A stretch of DNA of 9,970 nucleotides from AC-52 sp044870295. Lineage in GTDB: Bacteria; Actinomycetota; UBA4738. The notes beneath the pieces were generated by a model, which did no database searches, was not told the DNA's origin, and saw nothing but the letters and a program-made list of their open reading frames with translations. This document shows, piece by piece, positions 1-5,653 of the stretch (its first letter is position 1; every line of letters starts with the position of its first letter). Both the position numbers and the translations under genes were made by a program. The stretch is from contig JBIOYQ010000092.1 of NCBI GenBank assembly GCA_044870295.1, positions 1 through 9,970 of the forward strand, written 5' to 3'.

Positions 1-448
1 TCTCGCCCTCGTCGGGCACGATCCGGTGGGTGGTGCCCTTGGGCAGGACCAGGAAGTCGCCCTCGCGGTACCGCAGGGGGCCGTAGTCCGACTCCAGCAC
101 CCCCGCTCCTCGATGGACGAAGTAGCAGACGTCTCCGTCGGAGTCCCGCAGGTAGTACGGCATGGGCTCGGTGCGCTTCGACACGTAGATGGAGCAGTCC
201 TCGTTGTGGAGGATGCGAAGCCACTCGCCCCCGGCGTCGGTCATGTCCGCCGGCTTCAGCCCGTTGAGGTCGTAGGCGCGGGGCCGGAGCGGACCCTCGA
301 TGCGAATCCACGCCGTCGGTGGATGAGTGCGATAGAGATGAGAGACCCGTCCGTCGAAGGCCTCGCGGCCGTGCTCCTCTTCGAACGTCCCCTCGGGCAG
401 GCCGACGTGGGCCTGCCGTGTCACCTTGCCCTTCGACAGCGGGAACAT
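1..448 (-). CDS. hmgA: Homogentisate 1,2-dioxygenase, N-terminal part (runs off left edge)
   Basis: The enzyme opens the ring of homogentisate to maleylacetoacetate in tyrosine/phenylalanine catabolism; it is a cytosolic Fe(II) cupin-fold dioxygenase. The first 149 codons are present. The start (MFPLSKGKVTRQAHVG) is followed by the family's N-terminal region and a strongly diagnostic stretch around residues 95-140: MPYYLRDSDGDVCYFVHRG, then GPLRYREGDFLVLPKGTTHR, the first cupin barrel with its 'GD-hydrophobic-PKGT-H/Y-R' turn. The iron ligands lie in the missing C-terminal half, so they cannot be checked. ATG at 446-448 is preceded by GGGGAGG four bases upstream. The gene starts 10 bp after the stop of the 37-residue basic protein, itself 6 bp from proC, so the three are probably cotranscribed. 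Assignment rests on family sequence pattern and I am confident of it. Confidence 0.88.
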   Translation of the reverse strand, partial: MFPLSKGKVTRQAHVGLPEGTFEEEHGREAFDGRVSHLYRTHPPTAWIRIEGPLRPRAYDLNGLKPADMTDAGGEWLRILHNEDCSIYVSKRTEPMPYYLRDSDGDVCYFVHRGAGVLESDYGPLRYREGDFLVLPKGTTHRIVPDEGE

Positions 449-458
449 GGCTCCTCCC

Positions 459-572
459 CTACTTCTTCTTCTTGTCCCCGGCGCCCTCGACCGCCCGGCG
501 CTTCTCGCGCTCCTTCTTCTTGCGCGCCCGGTCGTGCGCCCACCTGATCTTGTGCCGGTCTCCTCGTCCCAT
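459..572 (-). CDS. 37-residue highly basic small protein between proC and hmgA
   Basis: Short ORF beginning ATG at 570-572 and ending TAG at 459-461. Its upstream AGGAGGG overlaps the proC stop, about 10 bases from the start. The product begins MGRGDRHKIRWAHDRARKKK and ends in four lysines. More than half of its residues are charged, mostly Lys/Arg, with no hydrophobic segment, as expected for an RNA- or ribosome-binding peptide. The MGRGDR start resembles the MGKGDRR start of ribosomal protein THX, but the rest does not align by eye. As I recall, in several actinobacteria a tiny basic ribosomal protein (bS22, Rv0500B-like) sits just after proC; this peptide holds that position without having that sequence. 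Spacing (6 bp after proC, 10 bp before hmgA) argues that it is a real operon member. Function is not known; a ribosome-associated role is inference only. Confidence 0.72.
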   Translation of the reverse strand: MGRGDRHKIRWAHDRARKKKEREKRRAVEGAGDKKKK

Positions 573-578
573 GTCGCT

Positions 579-1412
579 TCAACCCTCCTCTGGTTCGTGG
601 CCCACGGCCAGCTCCGCGCTGCGCTTGCAGGCCGCGTCGATCGCGTTCAGGAACGCCGCCCTGACCCCCGCCTGCTCGAGATGGCGGATGGCCATGATGG
701 TGGTGCCGCCGGGCGACGTGACCATCTCGCGCAGCTCCACCGGGTGACGCCCCGTGTCGCGGAGCATCTTCGCCGATCCGAGCATGGTCTGGATGATCAG
801 CTCGGTGGCCACGTTGCGCGGCAGGCCGAGCAGGATGCACGCCTCGATCATGGCCTCGGCCAGCAGGAAGAAGTAGGCCGGGCCCGAGCCGCTGGTTGCC
901 GTGACGGCGTCCTGGTGCTTCTCGGGGAGCCGGATCACCCGGCCCACCGACGACAGCAGCTCCTCGGCAACCGCCAGATGCTTGTCCTCCGCATGCTCGC
1001 CCGGCGAGATCACGGACATGGCCTCGTCCACCAGCACCGGGACGTTCGACATGACGCGCACGACGGGCATCCCCTTCGGCCCGAACTTCTCGATGAAGGA
1101 GGTCCGGATGCCGGCGGCGAACGAGATCACCAGGTGGTCCACCGTCAGGTGCTCGGCCACCTGCTCGAGGAGCGTCTCCATGTCCTGTGGCTTGACCGTG
1201 AGGACCAGGGTCGAGGCCCACTGGGCGGCCTGCGGATTCGACAGCGAGGTGGCCACGCCGAGACGGTCCGTCAGCTCAGCGGCCCGCTCTTCGCGACGGC
1301 AGGTGATCATCAGCTCCTCGGTGGTCCTGCCGGAAGAGCGGATGAGGCCCGAGACCAGCGCCTCTCCCATCCGGCCACCACCCAGGAAGGCCACGTTCCT
1401 GCGATCGCTCAC
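579..1412 (-). CDS. proC: Pyrroline-5-carboxylate reductase (last step of proline synthesis)
   Basis: Reduces 1-pyrroline-5-carboxylate to L-proline with NAD(P)H; cytosolic. The 277-residue length fits the family. The N-terminal Rossmann fold shows FLGGGRMGEAL (residues 9-19), and a VKPQDM stretch at 73-78 is typical of the cofactor domain. The dimerisation domain has TSGSGPAYFFLLAEAMIEA (about 173-191) and TSPGGTTIMAI near the C terminus, the P5CR signature. The usual R-x-M-P-N-T-P segment here reads RVMSNVPVLVDEAMS (119-133), a mild divergence. GTG at 1410-1412 is chosen because the Rossmann strand begins at once; the frame stays open far upstream, but that part has no family similarity. 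A GGGTGAGG-like ribosome site lies just upstream. First gene of the operon with the 37-residue protein and hmgA; divergent from the histidine kinase. Confidence 0.93.
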   Translation of the reverse strand: MSDRRNVAFLGGGRMGEALVSGLIRSSGRTTEELMITCRREERAAELTDRLGVATSLSNPQAAQWASTLVLTVKPQDMETLLEQVAEHLTVDHLVISFAAGIRTSFIEKFGPKGMPVVRVMSNVPVLVDEAMSVISPGEHAEDKHLAVAEELLSSVGRVIRLPEKHQDAVTATSGSGPAYFFLLAEAMIEACILLGLPRNVATELIIQTMLGSAKMLRDTGRHPVELREMVTSPGGTTIMAIRHLEQAGVRAAFLNAIDAACKRSAELAVGHEPEEG

Positions 1413-1440
1413 GGCCTCACCCAACTCCCTCGGACGGCGT

Positions 1441-1461
1441 CTCCTCCGCGTTTCGGAGGAG
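1441..1461. repeat. Perfect 8-bp inverted repeat upstream of proC
   Basis: CTCCTCCG at 1441-1448 and CGGAGGAG at 1454-1461 are exact inverted copies separated by five bases. The element lies 28 bp upstream of the proC start, in the 156-bp gap between proC and the divergent kinase gene. In a proC leader transcript it would form a hairpin; as DNA it could be an operator. The arms contain the anti-SD/SD-like words CTCCTCC and GGAGGAG. I see no clear -35/-10 pair in the rest of the gap. Confidence 0.45.
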
Positions 1462-1568
1462 GACACGTTACCGGCTTCAGGCATCCCCGACATCCACCGA
1501 TGCTTGTTCCTGATCGGAGGTGTCCCGGCGCGCCCGCGGTCGGCTCGCGCATCCCCGGAGAGAAGCCG

Positions 1569-2915
1569 ATGACCGGAACGATCCTGCAGTTCCCCTCCCC
1601 CCCGGCCTCGCGGGGACGGCGACGTGCGTCCGGCTCCCGCCGCCTCCGACGCTCCCTTCGTTCGAGACGCCGGCCGGATCGCGCTCCGGGCGCACCGTCG
1701 GACCGTACGTGGAGGGCGTATCTGGCCATCTGCCTGGCGGCCATCGCCGGGCACTACTTCTTCCGGGGGGCCGTCCAGCCCTACATGGACGAGGTCATCG
1801 TGGTCCTGTTCGTCCTCATCCTCATTCGCATGCGCTCGCTGCTGCGCCACGTCGAGCAGGCCAGCGTTACCGAGCGGCAGCTGGCCGCGATCGTGGGCAC
1901 CTCCAGCGACGCCATCATCGGCAGGACGCTGGACGGCACCATCACCAGCTGGAACGCGGCCGCCGAGGCGATGTTCGGCTACACCACCGAGGAGATGATC
2001 GGCCGGCCCATCTCCCAGCTCGTGCCATCCGACGTCAACGACGACACCGAGACCATCGCGGACGCCCTGCGGCGAGGCGCACGGATCAGCCATCACACCA
2101 CCTTGAGGGCCAGGAAGGACGGGAGGCGGATCCACGTCTCGCTCTCGGTGAGTCCCATCAGCGCCGATGACGGAACGATCACCGGGGCCGCGGTGATCGC
2201 CCGCGACATCACCGAGAAGGTCCGGTCCGACGAGAAGCTCCGGGTGCTGCAGTTGGCCAAGGCCCGGCTGCTGGAGCGAACCATCAGCGCCGGTGAGCAG
2301 GAGCGGAAGATGCTGGCCGCCGAGATCCACGACGGGCCCGTCCAGCACCTGACCGCCCTGGACGTCAAGCTGGAGACCCTGCACGACCGGCTCACCGCCT
2401 CCGGCCCCGACGCCAGCCGGATGGTCGAAGGCGTCCAGGGTGGATTGCAGAAGAGCATCCTCGAGCTGCGCCGCCTGATGGTCGAGCTGCACCCACCGGC
2501 TCTGCGGGAACGCGGGCTGGAGGCCGCCATCAGCGACTATCTGGGCGGGATGCAGAGGGCCGGCATCGCCACCCAGCTGGAGAGCTCGCTGGAGGGCCGG
2601 CCCGACCCCGACATCGAGATCACCCTCTACCGGATCATCCAGGAAGCCCTGATGAACGTGATCAAGCACGCCGAGGCAAGCTCGGTGTGGGTGTCCGTGC
2701 GCACGGTCGGCGGGGACGCCGTGCTGGAGATCCGAGACGACGGCATCGGGTTCGACGCCGAGAAGGAACCGACGTACTCGATCGGTGAGCACTACGGGCT
2801 CATCGGGATGCGTGAACGCGCCGAGATGGTGGGGGGCGAGTGGGAGATCCGCTCGCTGCCCAGCATCGGCACCACCGTGCTGGTCAAACTGCCAATGGAG
2901 GTCGGTCATGAGTGA
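1569..2915 (+). CDS. Membrane PAS-domain sensor histidine kinase, HisKA_3 (NarL/DegS) class
   Basis: A 448-residue sensor kinase. Residues 15-35 are very Arg-rich. Two short hydrophobic segments follow (about 50-65 and 75-87), which could make a membrane hairpin with the Arg tail inside. A PAS domain occupies about 100-217 (AIVGTSSDAIIGRTLDG, then SWNAAAEAMFGYTTEEMIG and the closing ARDITEKVRSDEKL). The HisKA_3 box has ERKMLAAEIHDGPVQHLTAL with phospho-acceptor His254. The HATPase_c domain shows an N box (QEALMNVIKHAEAS, Glu359/Asn363), G1 (DDGIGF, 390-395) and G2 (YGLIGMRERAEMVGG). ATG at 1569-1571 is preceded by GGAGAG with 6-base spacing; the open frame upstream lacks any domain. Overlaps the following receiver gene by 8 bases, so the two are surely a pair. 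The signal is unknown; there is no large extracellular domain, so a cytoplasmic PAS ligand or a membrane cue is more likely. Confidence 0.9.
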   Translation: MTGTILQFPSPPASRGRRRASGSRRLRRSLRSRRRPDRAPGAPSDRTWRAYLAICLAAIAGHYFFRGAVQPYMDEVIVVLFVLILIRMRSLLRHVEQASVTERQLAAIVGTSSDAIIGRTLDGTITSWNAAAEAMFGYTTEEMIGRPISQLVPSDVNDDTETIADALRRGARISHHTTLRARKDGRRIHVSLSVSPISADDGTITGAAVIARDITEKVRSDEKLRVLQLAKARLLERTISAGEQERKMLAAEIHDGPVQHLTALDVKLETLHDRLTASGPDASRMVEGVQGGLQKSILELRRLMVELHPPALRERGLEAAISDYLGGMQRAGIATQLESSLEGRPDPDIEITLYRIIQEALMNVIKHAEASSVWVSVRTVGGDAVLEIRDDGIGFDAEKEPTYSIGEHYGLIGMRERAEMVGGEWEIRSLPSIGTTVLVKLPMEVGHE

Positions 2916-3333
2916 GGTGGAAGAGCCTCGTCCCCGGGTTCTGATCGCGGAGGACGACAGCGAGCTGCTGGAGGCCCTGCGGGACATGGTGGAGGGCAAG
3001 GGCTACACGGTGATCGCGGGGACGACGCAGGGGGGAGAGGCCGTCGAGATCGCCGCCCGGGAGAGGCCCGACCTGGCCCTCCTGGACTACCGCCTGCCCG
3101 GGATCGACGGCGTGGCCATCACGCGAGCCATCAAGACCCAGTCGCCGGCCACGCAGATCATCATGTTCACCGCCTACGACGAGACGTCACTCAGCGTCGA
3201 GGCCACGCAAGCCGGCGTCTTCGCCTTCCTGGTGAAGGGCTGCCCGCCGTCGCTGATCCTCCAGGCCCTGGACCGGGCGTGGGCGTTCAAGCAGGAGTTC
3301 GAAGCGGTCGGGTCGACGGGGCCGAACGAATAA
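2908..3333 (+). CDS. Stand-alone receiver-domain response regulator (CheY-like, no output domain)
   Basis: A 141-residue protein that is only a receiver domain. Acidic pocket residues are Glu15, Asp16 and Asp17 (LIAEDDSELL); the phospho-acceptor is Asp60 (LLDYRLPGIDG); Thr88 (MFTAYDE) and Lys110 (FLVKGCPP) complete the active site. About 30 residues follow the Lys and form the last helix plus a short tail, so there is no room for the LuxR-type HTH usual in partners of HisKA_3 kinases. The ATG lies inside the end of the kinase gene (ATGAGTGA), giving translational coupling. TAA stop at 3331-3333 is followed by GC-rich hairpins. Likely job: phosphotransfer intermediate or protein-protein regulator downstream of the kinase. 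The partner is not visible in the window. Confidence 0.88.
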   Translation: MSEVEEPRPRVLIAEDDSELLEALRDMVEGKGYTVIAGTTQGGEAVEIAARERPDLALLDYRLPGIDGVAITRAIKTQSPATQIIMFTAYDETSLSVEATQAGVFAFLVKGCPPSLILQALDRAWAFKQEFEAVGSTGPNE

Positions 3334-3354
3334 GACCCGAGGGACCTCCGGCTC

Positions 3355-3396
3355 GCTGCCGGCCGAAGCCGGCTGCCACCGTTGGCCCCTCGGGCC
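3355..3396. terminator. Two GC hairpins between the receiver gene and the structured RNA
   Basis: GCCGGC (3358-3363) and GCCGGC (3368-3373) form a 6-bp stem; on the minus strand the loop is the stable C(UUCG)G tetraloop, on the plus strand CGAA. A second hairpin pairs GGCCC (3384-3388) with GGGCC (3392-3396) over a 3-base loop. They stand between two convergent transcripts and may end both. There is no T-run, which is common in high-GC genomes but leaves the call uncertain. On the minus strand they may instead be the 3' domain of the RNA. Confidence 0.5.
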
Positions 3397-3603
3397 TAGT
3401 GCTCCGAGGAACCTACACCGCTGTCTTGGTTTCCGACCCGGTAGTCCCTTTCGTTGGGCTTTGGGGCCTCCCGAGCCTCCCCGACAGCACAGCTAGTTGG
3501 CCTTCCCAACCGTACTGCCAAGTGCGCCCAGTCAGCCTTACGGCTTTCCCAGGGGACCCCGATCCCGGTTCCCTGACTCAGCGGTTCCGGCTCCTCGGAG
3601 CAA
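3358..3603 (-). ncRNA. Candidate free-standing structured RNA of about 200-250 nt, family not recognised
   Basis: No protein-coding pattern is seen in this convergent gap, but folding is extensive. TGCTCCGAGGA (3400-3410) pairs perfectly with TCCTCGGAGCA (3592-3602), 11 bp, closing a domain of about 200 nt. Just inside, ACCGCTG (3417-3423) pairs with CAGCGGT (3579-3585). Local helices include GTTGG/CCAAC (3496-3500/3506-3510), AGCC/GGCT (3534-3537/3542-3545) and AGTC/GACT (3530-3533/3575-3578). The minus strand is favoured. The helix 3483-3490/3512-3519 has two G-U wobbles on that strand but A-C mismatches on the plus strand. The 3534-3545 hairpin gets a GNRA (GUAA) loop. Loop words such as GGAAACC and CGAAAGGG are purine-rich. 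A near-consensus promoter also starts it at the closing helix. The universal motifs of RNase P, tmRNA, SRP and 6S RNA are not seen. The 3' end is a guess: 3400 for the core, 3358 with the UUCG hairpin. Confidence 0.66.
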
Positions 3604-3608
3604 CCCGG

Positions 3609-3636
3609 ATTCTACGGATGGCCCCGGCTGCGTCAA
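3609..3636 (-). promoter_or_regulatory. Near-consensus primary-sigma promoter for the structured RNA
   Basis: Read on the minus strand: TTGACG (-35, 3636-3631), a 16-base spacer, then TAGAAT (-10, 3614-3609). Each box differs from TTGACA/TATAAT by one base, unusually good for high-GC DNA and typical of stable-RNA promoters. The start expected about 6-8 bases downstream falls at 3601-3603, exactly at the outer edge of the 11-bp closing helix. No coding gene on this strand begins nearby. Confidence 0.65.
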
Positions 3637-3637
3637 G

Positions 3638-3716
3638 GTGACAAAAGCGCTGGTGATCGATCATCGCCCCAGGTCAGAACGCCTGGGTGGCCCTACGAAT
3701 CCTGAGTGACAAAAGC
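3638..3716. repeat. Direct repeat of an 11-base word flanking a palindrome and hairpin
   Basis: GTGACAAAAGC occurs at 3638-3648, just upstream (minus-strand sense) of the RNA promoter's -35 box, and again at 3706-3716 inside the last codons of the GNAT gene. Between them are the 10-bp palindrome TGATCGATCA (3654-3663) and the hairpin listed as the GNAT terminator. It could be a regulator site for the RNA promoter or a small duplication of the GNAT gene end. Confidence 0.4.
3668..3687 (-). terminator. Possible terminator after the GNAT gene
   Basis: CCCAGG (3668-3673) and CCTGGG (3682-3687) form a 6-bp stem with an 8-base loop, five bases after the GNAT stop codon in its direction of transcription. 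There is no T-run after it. It would separate mshA-GNAT transcription from the structured RNA downstream. Confidence 0.4.
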
Positions 3717-4256
3717 AGGCGCGTCTCCTTCCCACGTTGCGCGCGCCTCCTCGAACGCCGGCCGGTTGACGCTCATCACCACGTGATCGACCCATCGCCC
3801 CTGCTTCCACGACCGGTCGCGCAGCGTCGCTTCCTCGACGAATCCGCACCGCCGGTACATCGTCATGGCTCGGTTGTTGTCCGCCAGCGTCCACAGCTCG
3901 ATCTGGTGGAGGTCGAACCGGTCGAACGCGTATCCGACGAGGGCCATGACCGCATCGTGCGCGTATCCCGCGCCCCAGAACGCGGGTTCGCCGATGAACA
4001 TGTACATCGAGCAGATCCGGTCGCGGCGCCGGAACTGGTTGAGTCCGATCCTGCCGATGGGCCGATCCCCCACCAGGATGGTGAACGGCGCGCCCTCGGT
4101 CCGACTCCGCTCGATGTCGTCCTTCACGTCGGCGAGCGAATACGGCGCCTCGTAGTCCATGTACCGCCAGATCTCCGGGTGGTTCATCCAGGTGTGGATG
4201 AGCGGGTAATCGCTCTCCTCCGTGGGCCGGAGCACGACCTTCTTGCCGCGGATCAT
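3693..4256 (-). CDS. RimJ/RimL-type GNAT acetyltransferase, coupled to mshA
   Basis: A 187-residue GNAT enzyme transferring acetyl from acetyl-CoA to an amine, substrate unknown. It begins with the usual RimJ/RimL opening (VVLRPTEESDYPLIHTW), then GDRPIGRIGL (strand of motif D/A region, about 63-72). The acetyl-CoA loop region is MFIGEPAFWGAGYAHDAV (86-103), followed by DLHQIELWTLADNNRAMTMY and the RCGFVEEATLRDRSWKQGRW segment typical of Acetyltransf_3 proteins. ATG at 4254-4256 overlaps the mshA stop as ATGA, so it is translated from the mshA message. The open frame continues upstream but has no GNAT similarity. The coupling invites the idea of a role in mycothiol acetylation, but MshD is a tandem two-domain GNAT of about 300 residues and this is a single domain of another subfamily. 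A ribosomal-protein or small-molecule acetyltransferase is as likely. Confidence 0.88.
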   Translation of the reverse strand: MIRGKKVVLRPTEESDYPLIHTWMNHPEIWRYMDYEAPYSLADVKDDIERSRTEGAPFTILVGDRPIGRIGLNQFRRRDRICSMYMFIGEPAFWGAGYAHDAVMALVGYAFDRFDLHQIELWTLADNNRAMTMYRRCGFVEEATLRDRSWKQGRWVDHVVMSVNRPAFEEARATWEGDAPAFVTQDS

Positions 4257-5563
4257 CCTGCCGGTCGCTCCAGGAGCTCCCGGTAGACCTGGCGGACCTC
4301 GTCGGCCGTGGCATCCCACGAGAACCGCCGGGCGTGCTCCGTTGCCGCCCGACCCATCCGCCGGCCGAGCTCGCGGTCGGCCAGCAACACCAGGATCCGG
4401 TCGGCGTAGCCCCCCGGATCGTGTCCCGTCACCAGGAAGCCCGTTTCGTGGTTGGCCACCACGTATCGCAACCCGCCCGTGGCCGCCGCGATCACCGGGG
4501 TGCCGCACGCCTGGGCCTCCAAGGCGACCAGCCCGAACGACTCCGAACGCGACGGGACCAGCACCGCCTCCGCCGCGGCATAGAAGTCGGCCAGCCGATC
4601 GTGGGGCTGGGGGGGGAAGAACACCACGTGGTCGGCGATGCCGATCTGGGCGGCCAGCTCCATCAACCTGGTGACCTCGTCGGGATCCGAGCCGTGGCCG
4701 GTGGAGCCACCGACCACCCCGAGGATCACGTCACGGGTGAGGTCCGGCGCTCGAGCCACCGCCTCCGCCAGCGCCCGGATGGCCACGTCGGGTCCCTTGA
4801 ACGGCTGCAGCCGCCCCACGAACAGGAGCAGGCGGGCCGTCGACAGGTGGAGACGGGCGCGAGCCCGCTGCTTCGATCGAGGCCGGAAGACGGAACGGTC
4901 GACCCCCGGAGGGATCACGCGGATGCGGTCCGGGTCGGCGCCGTACAGGTCCACCAGATGGGCCGCCTCGGCCGGCGTGGGAGCCAGGATCCGGTCGGCG
5001 CCCTCGACCACACGCTCCTCCCCCGCCAGGCGCACGGAGGGTTCGGGTCGGTCCCCGTCGGGGAGGACCGAGTTCTTGACCTTGCCCAGGGTGTGGAACG
5101 AAGCGACCAACGGGGCGCCCCAGATCTCCTTGGCCCGGCCGCCCACCCATCCGGACAGCCAGTAGTGGCTGTGCACGACGTCATAGGGGCTGTGACGATG
5201 GGGGCTCGGATCCGCCGCCGCGGCCTTCTGCAGCACGCCGCCCAGGAACTGGGGCAGCAACGACGGCAGTTCCTCCTTGGCCACCGGTGCGCACGGTCCG
5301 GCCTGGACCTGCAACAGTCGGGTGCCCGGACCGATCTCCTCGACCTCGGGCCCGCCGTCCCCGTGACAACGGGTGAAGATATCCACGGCGACGCCCTGTT
5401 CGGCGAGCCGGCTCGCCACCTCGACCACCTCGACGTTCATGCCGCCGGAGTCGCCGGTGCCGGGCTGGTCTCGGGGAGACGTGTGGAGGCTGATCATCGC
5501 GACCCGCCCTGGCCGTCGCTCCCGCTCGTCGCGGCCGTCCGAGGCCTTCCGTCGCTTCGCCAT
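4253..5563 (-). CDS. mshA: D-inositol-3-phosphate glycosyltransferase (first step of mycothiol synthesis)
   Basis: A GT-B fold, family 4 glycosyltransferase that joins GlcNAc from UDP-GlcNAc to inositol-3-phosphate, committing to mycothiol, the actinobacterial thiol. The 436-residue product has the MshA N-terminal signature HTSPRDQPGTGDSGGMNV (27-44), VHSHYWLSGWVGG, HTLGKVKNS with DGDRPEPS, IRVIPPGVDRSVFRP, and in the C-terminal nucleotide-sugar domain VGRLQPFKGPDVAIRA and SRSESFGLVALEAQACGTPV with the two glutamates of the retaining-GT motif. Against M. tuberculosis MshA, as I recall it, these blocks match closely. ATG at 5561-5563 is chosen for its GGAGG five bases upstream; in-frame ATG at 5573-5575 and TTG at 5597-5599 are alternatives. 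A terminator and a 12-bp palindrome lie just upstream; no clear promoter boxes were seen. Confidence 0.93.
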   Translation of the reverse strand: MAKRRKASDGRDERERRPGRVAMISLHTSPRDQPGTGDSGGMNVEVVEVASRLAEQGVAVDIFTRCHGDGGPEVEEIGPGTRLLQVQAGPCAPVAKEELPSLLPQFLGGVLQKAAAADPSPHRHSPYDVVHSHYWLSGWVGGRAKEIWGAPLVASFHTLGKVKNSVLPDGDRPEPSVRLAGEERVVEGADRILAPTPAEAAHLVDLYGADPDRIRVIPPGVDRSVFRPRSKQRARARLHLSTARLLLFVGRLQPFKGPDVAIRALAEAVARAPDLTRDVILGVVGGSTGHGSDPDEVTRLMELAAQIGIADHVVFFPPQPHDRLADFYAAAEAVLVPSRSESFGLVALEAQACGTPVIAAATGGLRYVVANHETGFLVTGHDPGGYADRILVLLADRELGRRMGRAATEHARRFSWDATADEVRQVYRELLERPAG

Positions 5564-5578
5564 TCCATCCTCCATGGT

Positions 5579-5590
5579 AGACCCGGGTCT
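5579..5590. promoter_or_regulatory. 12-bp perfect palindrome just upstream of mshA, possible operator
   Basis: AGACCCGGGTCT is a perfect palindrome, 15 bp upstream of the chosen mshA start and between it and the preceding terminator. Position fits an operator or a leader hairpin. A palindrome this GC-rich can arise by chance, so confidence is low. Confidence 0.35.
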
Positions 5591-5602
5591 CCCCCACAAA
5601 GA

Positions 5603-5630
5603 GAGAACCCGCCCCGGGGGGCGGGTTCTT
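5603..5630 (-). terminator. Strong intrinsic terminator between the HbhA-like gene and mshA
   Basis: GAACCCGCCC (5605-5614) and GGGCGGGTTC (5619-5628) form a perfect 10-bp stem with a 4-base loop, extendable by an A-T and a G-U pair. On the minus strand it is followed by a T-rich tail (TCTCTCTTTG). It lies 24 bp past the stop of the small HbhA-like gene, so it should end the regulator/HbhA-like transcript and give mshA its own start. Confidence 0.8.
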
Positions 5631-5653
5631 CCCGGCTCAGCGCAGTTCTTGCC

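Noticed and set aside
426..1568. Open plus-strand frame upstream of, and continuous with, the histidine kinase
   Set aside because: It runs antisense over proC and hmgA, has no domain similarity, and reflects the lack of stops in GC-rich DNA. The GGAGAG-preceded ATG at 1569 is the better start.
1413..2999. Long minus-strand extension of the proC frame over the kinase gene
   Set aside because: Low-complexity shadow of the kinase coding strand; ProC family similarity begins right at the GTG at 1412.
3358..3603. Riboswitch or RNase P/tmRNA/6S assignment for the structured region
   Set aside because: No downstream gene in the right orientation for a riboswitch. The universal motifs (RNase P GAGGAAAGTCC, the tmRNA tRNA-like end, the 6S single-rod shape) are not found. 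GGGAAAGCCG vaguely recalls the RNase P core, but length and the rest do not fit.
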